This document shows, piece after piece, positions 1-10,827 of a stretch of 32,606 bases of DNA. The notes under the pieces were generated by a model. The model made no database searches. It was not told the origin of the DNA and saw only the letters and a list, made by a program, of their open reading frames with translations. Numbering within the stretch: the first letter of the stretch is position 1; each line of letters starts with the position of its first letter. Location: NCBI RefSeq assembly GCF_001039355.2, contig NW_019776003.1, positions 48,017 through 80,622 on the forward strand, read 5' to 3'. A program made the position numbers and the translations under genes. The DNA is from Lingula anatina (lineage: Eukaryota; Brachiopoda; Lingulata; Lingulida; Lingulidae).

Positions 1-16
1 ATCTGATTTATCACAT

Positions 17-345
17 TCCCTGACCCTGAGAACATAGGTGTAGACACTTCATTTGTCATGTTTGCTTGCCTAGTTACAGAGATACAGAAGTAAAACAGTT
101 TTTCAGCAATGGCGATCCTAATTTGCATATTTAGGAAAATTGCGTAAATCTAATTCTAACAGAAACATTTTAATAATGTTCCTCGACCCTGAAAATATAG
201 GTAAAGACACTTCATTTGTCATATTTGCCTGTCTAGTTCCAGAGGTATTGCAGAAAATAGGAAATCTGGCGGCCATTTTGTTTTTTTGCAAATTAGACCG
301 TTAAAAACGCAAAATTTTGCTTGGGAACCGGGTAAATCGGATTCA
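17..345. repeat. Two direct copies of a ~163-bp repeat
   Basis: A block containing 'gaccctgagaacatagg' at 22 returns as 'gaccctgaaaatatagg' at 185. Both are followed by the shared stretch 'agacacttcatttgtcat' and then a looser match (an 'atttgca' core). The period is 163 bp. No open frame is convincing here. It may be the edge of a dispersed or satellite repeat continuing left of the window. Confidence 0.6.
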
Positions 346-947
346 GCATCCCAAAATTATGCTAATAAGCCTGGTTCCCAACTTTTACCCCAAAATGCCC
401 CTTGCCTCTTATGCAGAGCCTTTTTTCAAAAATCTCACTAGACTATTAGTGACTAAAACATCAGTGTTGTAATTGTTTTTCTATCTGAAGAACAGAGTTA
501 TTTATGTGGTATATGGACTGTGATCTCTGATGACTGGTTGTCTGCTACCCCATTGGAGTGAGTGGGGTTGGTCATGTCCTTTGTTTGGAGGTTTAACAAG
601 TTCTAATCCTGTCATATTGCCATACATTGGGTTGGAGAAGTTGGTCGGTTTGTTGTGGTCTTCAAAATTCTGTTTTGTTGTACTCTGGTTCCATTGCATC
701 CTATGAGAAAAAGGATGAGCATTTTAAACCAATGAATAAAAAGAAAACTTCCAAGCTACGAAGCATAAATATAAAATGCTTTCATGGGCAATTGGTAAAA
801 AACAAATAAACAAAAAAAAAAAAAAAAAAAATGAAGCTTAACACAATTTTCTACTATAAATGCAAAATAATGAGTATTTCAAAGTTCCAAATCTTCTGTC
901 TTTTGTCTCAACTGAGTATCCGAATCAACCCTCAAATCTTTTACTGA

Positions 948-1121
948 TCACATTTCTATACAATATGTGACTATGTTTACCCCATTCTGTGCCACAGAGC
1001 TGTCATATACAAAGTCTGGCATACTGATGGTCACAACATTTCCTCCATGGAAAGCCACCGCTCCTGCAGGTGCCCCAGTCTGAACTCGCCCCCACCACTG
1101 GAATGCAGGGCCTTGCTCATA
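948..1121 (-). CDS. Terminal exon, LRP-like cytoplasmic tail
   Basis: A good acceptor (tttcag) opens an intact 57-residue frame that ends in TGA at 950-948. It contains PAGAVAFHGGNVVTISMPDF followed by VYDS. The 'GAV.FH.GNV...' pattern and the aromatic turn-like end resemble the cytoplasmic tails of large LRPs. Position, strand and frame fit the EGF exons upstream. The preservation of a 57-codon frame inside an otherwise broken locus is notable. Family assignment of this exon alone is tentative. Confidence 0.5.
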   Translation of the reverse strand, partial: YEQGPAFQWWGRVQTGAPAGAVAFHGGNVVTISMPDFVYDSSVAQNGVNIVTYCIEM

Positions 1122-1660
1122 CTGAAATCATAGCAACAACTATTTTAATATGCGGGGTAATCCTTTGATATCATTACCAAAACATTAATATCTGGACTTC
1201 TAATAAATATTTAATGCATCTTTTAATAATTGCTACAATGATTATACCTTATGTGCCTTTAAGAAAAAACAGTTTGATACTGAATACCTTATTTTCTAAG
1301 ATGCATTTGATATCATTTAGATGGCTTAACAAATTTTTCTTAAAAGTGAGATATGATAATCAAAAAAATTAAAATTTAAAGTTAATACAGTTTTTCAAAT
1401 TGACCTCAAAAAGGATCTAAGAAAAGATTCTATGGTCATTTCAACTTTCGTGAACTTGCATCAGCTCCAGTGAATGCTGAAGGCTCCTTTTCACAGTATT
1501 CCCCATAATAGTCTGAAATTTGATCAAATTAATTTTAATACAGTGTGACAAAAATATTGACTTAAATAAAATAAAAACAAAAACATTACTACACCATTTC
1601 AGATGTAAGCAAGCTATGCTGCATTTTTCTTTAATACCATCCCATAAACTTGAGTAGATT

Positions 1661-1838
1661 CAGGCCCGTGGCCAGGGAGGGGGGGGGGGGAGGTTCAAGG
1701 GTTCAAAAGAAGCATCCTTTTTGTCAGGAAAAGGTCTATTCTGGGTAAAATTTGATCTAGGTACACAAAGGTTTCATTGGAAAAGGCCCACTTTTTCAGA
1801 AAAACAAAACCTTTTTGAAATTGATGGCTACAGGCCTG
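1661..1838. mobile_element. 178-bp MITE, 14-bp terminal inverted repeats
   Basis: The left end is caggcccgtggcca. The reverse complement of the right end is caggcctgtagcca (12 of 14 identical). The element is flanked on both sides by the direct repeat AGATT (1656-1660 and 1839-1843), as expected for a target-site duplication. A run of 12 G lies just inside the left end. There is no coding capacity. It sits in an intron of the LRP-like locus. A 5-bp duplication fits some hAT-like non-autonomous elements, but the superfamily is not proven. Confidence 0.7.
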
Positions 1839-2072
1839 AGATTTTACAAGATACAAAGTAGTTTACAACAGCAAACCCTGGTTTTCCTCAACTCCATGAA
1901 CTCCATGATTGTAATTTTGATTTTGTAAAATCATCAGCCTATATTTTCTCTTCCTATTCAAGTCTTCATGTGTTTGCCGCGCTTTGTGATTATTGACACA
2001 AATCACATTTTCATCTCAATTACAACAACATTTTCAATATTTTTTCATTGTTTTTCTAACCCAGATACTTAC

Positions 2073-2180
2073 TATTCCAGCACAAACACACAAGCCCACC
2101 AGTTTCTGGATCTGGCTTACATTTGACACCATTCTTGCAAGGACATGTCTGACTTGGTGTGGGTTTTACTGTCTCCTCAG
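2073..2180 (-). CDS. EGF-like exon, first five cysteines
   Basis: The exon is bounded by ttttttag and gtaagt. It encodes TCPCKNGVKCKPDPETGG followed by LVCLCWN, giving cysteines 1-5 of an EGF module. It ends in phase 1. The next exon, from 1512, supplies the completing NYYGEYCEKE with cysteine 6. The split across a phase-1 intron keeps the frame, so this junction is intact. It belongs to the LRP-like locus. Confidence 0.6.
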
Positions 2181-2450
2181 CTAAAAAATACAACAGACAA
2201 TTAAATTGAATCTATTATGTAAAGGCTCCCAAATAATTTGACCTAGTACAGCTGTCCTGCTATATTTTAGAACAAAAAATTAATTAAAGATTGTTTTTTA
2301 CTATTACTGGGTAAAAGCTAAATAATCCTACTAAATTAATCAAATCAATGGATTGTGTATCATTTCTCAAGAAAGAGATAAAGTAGTAACTGTATCATGT
2401 CTCAAAAGAGAAAATCACACACATAGTGTTTCTAGTTGAGATTGAGCCCT

Positions 2451-2664
2451 GTTTTATGTTATGTCTGACTCTGTCAGAGGGTTTGTTTTTGGTGTCATCA
2501 GATATGGTTGCAGAGTATAGCCAGAATCCCTCCAGGAGGAATCCTGGAATATCCTGTGTTGTATGTTATGTCTGGCTTTGTCAGAGGCTTTGTTTTTGGT
2601 GTCATCAGATATGGTTGCAGAGTATAGCCAGAATCCCTCCAGGAGGACTCCTGGAATATCCTCT
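2451..2664. repeat. 107-bp tandem duplication, two copies
   Basis: Two adjacent copies share tgtcatcagatatggttgca, the following agtatagccagaatccctcc and flanking bases, with few mismatches. The period is 107 bp, measured from the ATG at 2461 to that at 2568. As 107 is not a multiple of three, open frames across it are not conserved between copies, so it is treated as non-coding. Confidence 0.75.
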
Positions 2665-2757
2665 GTGTTCATACTAAACTGTTTGATTCATAACAGATTA
2701 AACTAAGTGCACAAATTCTTTACATACAAGGTACATGGATAAATGGGGGAAACTAAC

Positions 2758-3275
2758 CTTTCTGAACCAGATGCTGCTTCTTCATCAGAGTAACTTTGAT
2801 ATTTCAAAGGGTGATGTCTGTAACAACAATAAGTGTATTAAATTTATAAAGAGTCAAACAGTGGCAACCTGATCTTACCACTAGTCTCCATCCCACCTTT
2901 CAAACCTTCAAAGGCTGGAGTTCCAGCATATATGTTCACTATTCTGTTTTTGGTTGGACTGAGTCCCTGTGGTGGTGGACCACCTCCAGTTAGGTGTCTG
3001 GACTTCTTTAATTCACTGAGACAACTCTTAACAGAGGAAACCAGGTGCCTCCACTTATCCCAACACTCTGCTGAACTTCTTGTTGAAACTGCGACTGATG
3101 ATATTTCAGTTGCAGTGGATTTCCACACTTCCACCTTGGCCATGTTGTCCAAGGTGGAAGTATGTTTGTTCCTTATCATGGTATGATGTTTCTCACAAAA
3201 CTCTATTAAAAGTGATGTTTCTGCTTGCGTCCAGTTTGCCTTTCTTTGCCTATAGCTTGCTGAAGCAGGTTCCAT
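2758..3275 (-). CDS. Myb/SANT-like DNA-binding protein fragment, Harbinger-type
   Basis: Starting at the ATG at 3275 (MEPASASYRQRKANW), a single exon runs to a gtaaga donor at 2879. It encodes a Myb/SANT-like domain: WTQAETSLLIEF near residues 14-25, then VWKSTATEI and CWDKWRHL, then a TGGGPPP turn and a PTKNRIVNIY helix. This layout (three tryptophan-bearing helices followed by GGGPP) is typical of Myb_DNA-bind_5 proteins, many of which derive from PIF/Harbinger transposons. A downstream exon (2817-2758) would read HHPLKYQSYSDEEAASGSE only with a phase that the donor does not give; with the observed phase it stops after DITL. So it is either a short protein or a decayed copy. It lies inside an LRP-like intron on the same strand. 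Confidence 0.55.
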
Positions 3276-3524
3276 CCTGCAAGACAAAGAAGCAGACGAC
3301 AGATGGCACCAGAACACAGGGGTATTGTGGGTAATTTATTTCCCAAGTAAGGTGATCACTGCTGTTGTTAGCAACTATCATGGCTTTTACAATGTTTATA
3401 GCAACCGGCAAAAAGTTTTTTCTAATCATTCTACGTCTGTGAAATATCAAAGGATTTACTGCCAAACCAAGCAGGTTCACCATTTTGGATAATTTAACAG
3501 CATGATGGCAGATTTATCCCACCT

Positions 3525-3690
3525 ATTTTGAGTGGACAACTTTTTCCTCTGGATAAGCTGATTTATCTCCTGGATAACTCTATCCACTGTTGATGAAACG
3601 CACTATTCTATGGATAGCACTTTCCAGAGGATAGCGCCCATTTTTATCCATAGGATAGCGCTATCCAACCTTGATGAAACCAGGCCCTAC
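3525..3690. repeat. Cluster of GGATA(A/G)C motifs with a perfect palindrome
   Basis: About 160 bp carry repeated ggata-type words in both orientations. They include the 14-bp perfect palindrome ggatagcgctatcc (3653-3666) and two copies of the sequence tgatgaaac preceded by tatcca. This looks like part of a short non-autonomous repeat, but no clear terminal repeats or target duplication were found. Confidence 0.4.
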
Positions 3691-4289
3691 AGTTTTACAA
3701 TATTCTACAAAACACACATCGGCAGTACCATATAAAGCCACTACAAATGAACATTTAGTTCACTCACAAACTTTACAATTTATAAGAACTGACCTAGTTG
3801 TCTCCAGACTTTGACATTGTATGGCCTCCAATCAGCAGTTGGAGACACATTACGCTCATTGGCCTTTGTTACAGTTGTATTTTTCAGATGTTCTGACTCC
3901 TGATATGACCAACTGTCCGTTGCTGTCATCAAGGTTGGCATACCTGAAATGTAATGTATGTATGTACCTATTAGATTTCATGTTATTCCATATATATGAA
4001 ATGGAACAAGAAAAACTACAGAACCTGCAGTGAATTGTTCATGTCTCTGTTAAAAGATCAACTTTACAACCTCCAGACCTGCTTGGCTGTGGTGCAGGTA
4101 ATAACCTTTGACAATACCACATACCAAATTTGGTTACATTCACCAACTGAAGATGTTATAAATATGATACATTTTATCAAAACAAAGGAAAGGCATAAGG
4201 ATATGTAAACAAATATAGTTTAGCCAAAATGCAAAAATGGGAGTATTCCATCACATTTTCCTAGAAAATCAATAACTCAAAGCTGATAC

Positions 4290-4466
4290 TAACTCAATGT
4301 AATCCAGATGTGCATCAACCCACCACATCTTCCTGGTGACATAGTCAGTGGTCAAGGAATTAGGCCAGCCCAGATTCTCTGTGATAACAGATGACCAGTT
4401 GGTGACGTCCATTCCCTGGAGTCAGCAATGTAAGGGATATGACCCCAGTCTGTCCAGTAAATATAT
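4290..4466 (-). pseudogene. YWTD propeller exon with a frameshift
   Basis: After the acceptor attccag, one frame reads [18 protein letters not shown] second frame, offset by one base, then reads [18 protein letters not shown] and continues to [13 protein letters not shown]. Together these are an almost canonical LDLR class B repeat; family members usually have one continuous frame through 'PYI.R.GMDG.N'. A 1-nt deletion (or 2-nt insertion) near 4410 explains the break. The donor side (TTA then gtatca) does not join in frame to the next YWTD-like piece at 3943. Confidence 0.65.
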
Positions 4467-5366
4467 CTGGAATAAAATGCTTAGCATGTCATACATAATT
4501 TAAATTAGTAATTTAAATCAACTGCTAATATCAAACATGAGTATTAGTCACTGACTTTTTTATCGCAACGTTAAAAATTTATTATTATTATAAATATCTA
4601 TTTTATGAATTTTTTAAGTTCTTTTTTTTAAGCAATTAGATCATAATTCCATTTATCTTTATTATGGCAAAAAACAAAATGAGAGGAATAAATCAGTATT
4701 GCAAATAACCTTGTCCAAAGAATAATAATAATAATAATAATGATAAAAAAAATTAATGATGAATTCAATCTACTCTGCTTAGATATGCCTAGAATCAGTG
4801 TATCTGATAAAGTAGAGAAGACTAGTACCCCATTCACATTGCCATCTGAAAAATCTGGATATTTCAAATTTAAATTTTTGGTAAAAATCAGATTTGCTTG
4901 CTTGTCCACACATGCAAAGGGAAACTGAATCCCACGCTAAAAAATTCAAGGTTTAACTTCCCGTTTTGAACACTCATGGCACATGGGCCACAGGAAAACT
5001 AATAATGCAAAACAAAATATGGCACCATTTACGGCTCTAATTGTACTTAGCTTTTGCCTCTGTTTTAATTTGTGACAGCAAGTGCAAGTCAAAAGAAATT
5101 CCAGCTTTCTTGGAACGTATCAGATGGAAAAAATAAGTTTCAGTTTTCCCATGCTGTAGTGAACACTGACCTTGAAATACGTTTGGTGCAATCACTGAAG
5201 TGATGAAGAAGTGTTCATAGATACCTACACTGGCTGCACACCCTGGGAGTCTCTTCACATTGATTAATATCTGCAACAGAAATAAAAATATCTTACTGAA
5301 TGCTATTTGAATACAGCATCAAATGCAATTTGCACTTGATTTTATGAGATGGGCTTATATATAATA

Positions 5367-6450
5367 TGAAAGAAGCTGATCAGCTGACTATGTTTCATGA
5401 AAAGTGTTTTTTGGGACAATATATTTGGGAAAACTGAAAATGACATTGAAAACACTGGCAAATTCAATGACTTAAAGTGGTTAAACATTAATAATTTTGT
5501 CAAATCTTGGCCAATATTTCTGAAATTTGTACAAATGATGCTTAACAACAATAAACATCTCAGATAAACTGATCAGTTGTCTGTGTTCTTTTTTTAAGTG
5601 TCAAGTTTATGGGAAATTGATCATCACAAGAGTGAGAATTAACCAAAAAAAATATTTCGATATTGCAATATATTATTTATTCTGAAAGAAAACAACAAAT
5701 GTGATTGAGGTTGTTGATGATATGAGGTTGTTATTGTAGGAGGTTGCAAATTACCTTTAACTGTCATCTGGAAAACAATATATACCCATACAAGACTTCT
5801 CCTTACTACCAATGCCAGATGCAGATTACTCCTTACAATGGGTTTCTCGAAGGGGTTGTTGTTATCCCAATAGTTGACAATGTCCTAAATCTTTCCAAAT
5901 ATCATGTATTGTACACATGGATAAGACATAGTGCTGCTCTTGGTGCTGTCTTTCACTGCCTGCTTTTTCATTGTAAGGGTACTCTGGAACAAGAACAATA
6001 TAAATGAAAGAATTGAAAATTACATTGAAAATAATTGCAAATTCAGCGACTTAAAAAATTTAAATGTTAATAATTTTGTCAAATCTAGACCAAAATTTCT
6101 GATATTTGTACAAATGATGCTAAAGAATTATGAAAATTTGTGATAAGCTGATCAGTTGTCTGTATCTAATGAAAAGTGTTTTTAGGACAATATATTTCGG
6201 AAAACTAAAAATTACATTGAATAGACTGGGAAATCACAGGACTTAAAATAGTTAAACGTTAATAATTTTGTCAAATCTTTTTTAATATTTCTGAAATTTG
6301 TACAAATGATGCTTAACAACAAGAAAAATCTGTGATAAGCTGATCAGTTGTCTGTGTTTTTTTTTTTAAGTGTCAAGTTTATGGGAAATTGATCATCACA
6401 AGAGTGAGAATTAACCAAAACAAATATTTCAATATTGCAACATATTATTT
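5367..6450. repeat. Three copies of a ~190-300-bp AT-rich repeat
   Basis: Copy A is at about 5367-5700, copy B at about 6008-6162 and copy C at about 6163-6450. B and C are tandem with a 192-bp period. All share 'aataattttgtcaaatct', 'atttgtacaaatgatgct' and an ending around ctgatcagttgtctgt. A and C also share a longer tail (aagtgtcaagtttatgggaa onward). Copies A and B are separated by ~300 bp of different sequence. An N base occurs at 6452, next to copy C, suggesting assembly difficulty in the repeat. No coding function is seen. Confidence 0.7.
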
Positions 6451-6472
6451 ANGTGTAGTACAGTGTAGTGTG

Positions 6473-6640
6473 CAGGGGCGGATTTAGGCCGTCTTCTGGG
6501 TCTTCTGGAAGACGGTCAGATTTTCAAGTTTACATTGGCAGCCATCTAATGTTTTCTGTCGGAAGACGGTCAAAAATGGAAGATGGATCAACAAAGAAAA
6601 TTTTGAAGACTGTCAGAAAATATCTCTGGATCCGCCCCTG
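6473..6640. mobile_element. 168-bp MITE with CAGGGGCGGAT ends
   Basis: The left end caggggcggat matches the reverse complement of the right end exactly over 11 bp and in part beyond. Direct repeats of GTGTG flank both sides (6468-6472 and 6641-6645). Inside, the word gaagacggtca occurs twice. The small open frame across it has no recognisable product. CAGGGGCGGA-type ends are common on hAT-like non-autonomous elements in animals; that assignment is from general knowledge. Confidence 0.7.
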
Positions 6641-7573
6641 GTGTGGAGTCAGATGATGGACTGGAAAAGACAAAAAAGGTCAGTGATCTGAGGCTTTTTC
6701 TTTAAGATCCATAATATTAGAGTAATTTAGTAAGTTTTCTACATGTGTACATCATATTAACTGTGAAGAAATAAATATAAAAAACTTACAAAATAACGCG
6801 TTGTTGTAAGTCAAGGCTGAGGAGGAAAAAGGTCTACTTATAAGTCAGATACAACATCAGTTCTTTATAAGCCAATGCAAAAGTACAGATGAAAAGGGAA
6901 TGCCAAAACTTGAAGAAGATGACGGTGTGCAATCTTGTCAGTTCTCCAAAAGCACTTTTAATCTGCACTTTAATATTCTGTAGCATATTGTAAAATCTTC
7001 ACAAGCACATTGCACATCGTGATGTGAACAGTGAACAACTGACACAGTCGATACCATATGTGTCCTTCACTTCAGATGTCTCATCCTGAATTCACCGATT
7101 AAGTTTGCCGAAAGAATCTATAACAGAACCATCTTAGAAAAGTGTCCTGGTGGAAGATGACACTAAGTGTACAGTACATTTCGTGAAAATTTGGCTTTCG
7201 GCATCACCCTTTGCCTGATACGCCACATTTATAAACATTGTTTATAGTAGATGGCGCTATGCAAGAGGTGAGACTTTGGATTTGTAATGGACTGCAGCCA
7301 GTATCAGCAACAGGTTCACCGCCTGTTTTCTAAGAAACTCGTGGAAGGAGGGAGAGGGTTCTGGCACTGCAACTGAAATTACCAGGGTCCAGGCATTGTG
7401 TTATATATTACATGTATTTAGCAGAAATAGACTCAAAGTCATGAGCTTCAACGAAGCGTCAATCTGATTGGTTGAAAGTTATGGAAACAATACAGGAGCC
7501 GTCCAATGAAATTTCTTTATACAATAATTATTCTTATTAAATTTTATTGTTTTGTAAACAAAGCAAATAGACA
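6641..7573. other. Intergenic stretch upstream of the CBM20 gene
   Basis: No exon with convincing splice sites or homology was seen. The stretch should contain the promoter and 5' leader of the CBM20 gene, whose first ATG is at 7574. No clear core promoter element can be pointed to. Confidence 0.4.
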
Positions 7574-7968
7574 ATGTCTACACAGTCACTGGTAAGTTTT
7601 ATTTTTTATTCCAAACTGAAACCCTATATCAAGTATAAAGTAAGCTCACATAGCGCCTTTTTAAAGTGTTGTTCATGATTTTTAAATTATTATTAACATT
7701 CTTAATGAAATTCTTTAAAATTTCTTGTCACACAACGTTTTGATGATCATTCTTGTAATGGTGCAAATGTTTTTTTTTTTTTTTTACAAAAACTATCAAA
7801 TGAAGATACAGAAATCTATGATTTGTATCTTGTTTAACTAAGATTTCATTTATTAATATATTTTAATATATTAATAAATGCATTTTAATATTTTAATATA
7901 TTTTAAAATTGCAGATGACAGCTGATATGGAGATTGAAATAAACAAAAAAGAACAGTGTGTTTGTAAG

Positions 7969-8008
<40 letters not shown>

Positions 8009-10795
8009 CTGTATGTGTTTCGATATAAATGGGCTGGCAATTCATCACAGTGGGCCTAAAACAACTAATTAATTTCTTTGTAATATGAAAGTAAGATATC
8101 CCATTCTTTATTTACTTTAAATAAGTGGTCAATTTGAATGTTTGTAGTGAAAATATCAAATAGATATATTGATAGGATTTCTTTCTATTTTACTTTTTAT
8201 TTTGAACAGCCAAGGCCAATGTCAGAATAATTCTAACAGAAAATCTGTTGAAAGCAAAAGTGGTGGGCAGGGGAACTGCCCTTGGAGGCTGGGACACCCA
8301 GCGTGGCATTAACATGTCAAGGACCACCAACATGGGTGTCCCGTCTCTAAGGGCAGAGTTTCTCCTGCCAAAGGGCTCAAAAATGGAATGGAAATTCATT
8401 AAGCCACAAAATGTAAGTATTATATCCTTTTAAAAAGTAATAATTCAAGGTAAAAAATGATTTTCTTTGAAATTGAAAAAGAAAATTTAAAGTCAAACAT
8501 GTATTTAAAGTATTTATTTATACCTTCATTCATTTCTTTAGTGTATTTGATTTATCAGTTATTGTATATATTTATAAACATTTTATTTTTCATTTTATAC
8601 ATTAACATATTATCAAGTTATTTATTTATTCATAATTCATTCAGCCTTACCACCCTGGGTCTGGCTGGACATGGGAGCCTGAACCCTTTAGGAACAGGTG
8701 CCTCCAGGTGACCACCAAGGACAGCATGGAAGTGACCTGTACTTGGGGAGAACTGGAAATGGAAATAAAAGGTGCTGGATCTTATAATTTTATTTGATAT
8801 AACCAATGGAAATAAAAGGTGAAATAAACTTTTAATTTTGTCATGTATAATGTATGGTAAAAACAGATTACTTGATCTCATAATCCTATGAAATATAACC
8901 TGTGAACAGAAATGATGAAATGATCCTTTAATTCTGTCAAATACATATTTTAATCTATATCATAATTTGTGAATGACAAATAAATGTGGCATCTTATTCC
9001 AGAGTTGAACTACATGTACAAGCCTGAAGTCCACACCAGTGGTAAGTGAATTGCATTATATAATTGTATTGCTCTATTCAAGACAATAATTCAGCAGATT
9101 TAGCAATCAACTTGGTGCATTTTTTAATCTACTAGCAAGGATTTATGAATAAATGTTTTTATTGACAACAATTAACACCCTGACTCTCAGGGTGCAAGTC
9201 TGGACCTTCAGGGCCTGTTCACAATGAATTAGAAGACCTAGCTTATATACACTAACTCCATGGGAACTCTCACTGATTATGATCAGATAAACAGACTAAC
9301 CCCCCCCCCCCCCTTTTGTCTCCAACATCCAGAATCACCAGGTTTACTATATTGTACTCAATGCCATGATGTATTTGATGTGTTAAGTTTAGACAAAATA
9401 AATACATGTATTGTGTTTCTTTACATTTGAATTCAATTCTCATGTTTCAGCTAGTTGATACCAACAGTAAGAATTGTAAAGAATCCTAACACTAAAGAGA
9501 TAGATAAGATTGGAATCTCAGTAAAATAATTATGACTTTAATACACACATGAAACATGCACATGTGCACACACACATACACACACATTACCACATGCACA
9601 CACACACACACATGTACATGCACACTATGTTGTACAGTATGTCTGGCCTTCGACAGTCTTAAGAAGATACTTTATCTTCAGAAAAAATTAATGCTCTTGC
9701 TGTGTAATTATTGAACACACTTGGTATTCCTTAAAATTCAATTCTGTTCTTTCAGGTGATACCAAAGAAGAGAACAATGTAGCAATTGTTAAGACCCTAA
9801 GTATTGAGAAGCTAGGTAAGGTTAGAATTTCAGTAAAATAATTATGAATTAAAAATTTTTTTTTAAATATACTTTTGAAACAGGTGTGGACATATACACT
9901 AACAAACCCACATACACACACATTCATTACACACATGTTGTTCAAGCAAAGTCTGGTCTGTAGTATACTTAAAGGGATAATAACTCTTCGTTTCGGCTAA
10001 ACAATGAATTTTCCTGGAGTAAACAACAATTTTCCCATACTTACCAATGGTTAATGAATCCATTTTTACATTCAAAGTTTGTCCCTGGTTTTTTTTCTAA
10101 AAAGTTTGTTTTTTTGTTAAAATCTCTTAAGAGTATAGCCATCACGTGGTCTAAAGACAAGCTCAGATATCAGAATAATAGCTATAACTGCAGTTTTTGT
10201 GGTAAAACAGAATATATTATATTTCTATGAGTTATTCACAATGTTTTTAAGAAATTTTATTTATTTTTAAGTCAATTAAATATTTGAATGTGTCTTCAAC
10301 AAATTGTAATACTGAATCCTAATTGAACATGCACAGATATAGAATGTTAAGTTTTTATTTGAAATCATTTTTTCTTTAGCTGATATCAGAGACACAACAA
10401 CTGTGACAGAGGACGTGAAGGAGAGAGGTAAGACAGCAGGGTCAATAGAATAAGTATCTATTTATTACACTGATGATATGTGATTGTGCATGTACACGCA
10501 CACACACACAAACACAAAAAAGTGCTGTACTTGTACGCTTGTTGCACAAGCAAAGTCTGGCCTTTGACAGACTTCAAAAGACAATTTATCTTCTTTAAAA
10601 TTAATGCTTTTGCTGTGTTAAGATTGAACACACATAATGCTATCTTTAAATTTCAATTCAATTCTGTTCTTTCAGATGACACCAAAGTCAAGAACAATGT
10701 AACAATTCTTAAGACCCTTAGTATTGAGGAGATAGGTAAGACAGGAATCTCAGTAAAATAGTTTTGACTTTTAATATAGTTATGATACACGCATG

Positions 10796-10827
<32 letters not shown>

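Larger units (their letters stand above)
948..5270 (-). pseudogene. LDL-receptor-related protein (LRP2-like), C-terminal part, probably degenerate
   Basis: Pieces of an LRP-family endocytic receptor lie in the correct order on the minus strand. They are a Ca-binding EGF start (DINQCEE, 5270 downward), a propeller-start-like stretch (LIFTKNLNLK, 4924 to ~4760), a YWTD blade (IYWTDWG then LGWPN and [12 protein letters not shown], 4466-4290), a further blade-like piece (YANLDDSNGQLVISG, from 3943), a six-cysteine EGF split over 2180-2073 and 1512 downward, and a terminal cytoplasmic-tail-like exon (1121-948). Several pieces are broken. The YWTD exon needs a 1-nt shift, the Ca-EGF meets a stop after CSQCRYL, the 3943 piece runs into TGA, and the last EGF exon reads into TGA with no hydrophobic membrane segment before the tail exon. 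Family identity is well supported by motif order. Pseudogene status is inferred; assembly errors or an unseen alternative exon structure are the alternatives. Confidence 0.6.

Noticed and set aside
502-809. Short open frames on both strands near 0.5-0.8 kb
   Set aside because: No homology, low-complexity lysine-rich end, no splice context. Likely chance.
5744-6007. Plus-strand frame and a possible minus-strand NNPFE exon near 5.75-5.9 kb
   Set aside because: The minus strand loosely resembles LRP linker sequence, but no consistent frame or splice sites support it.
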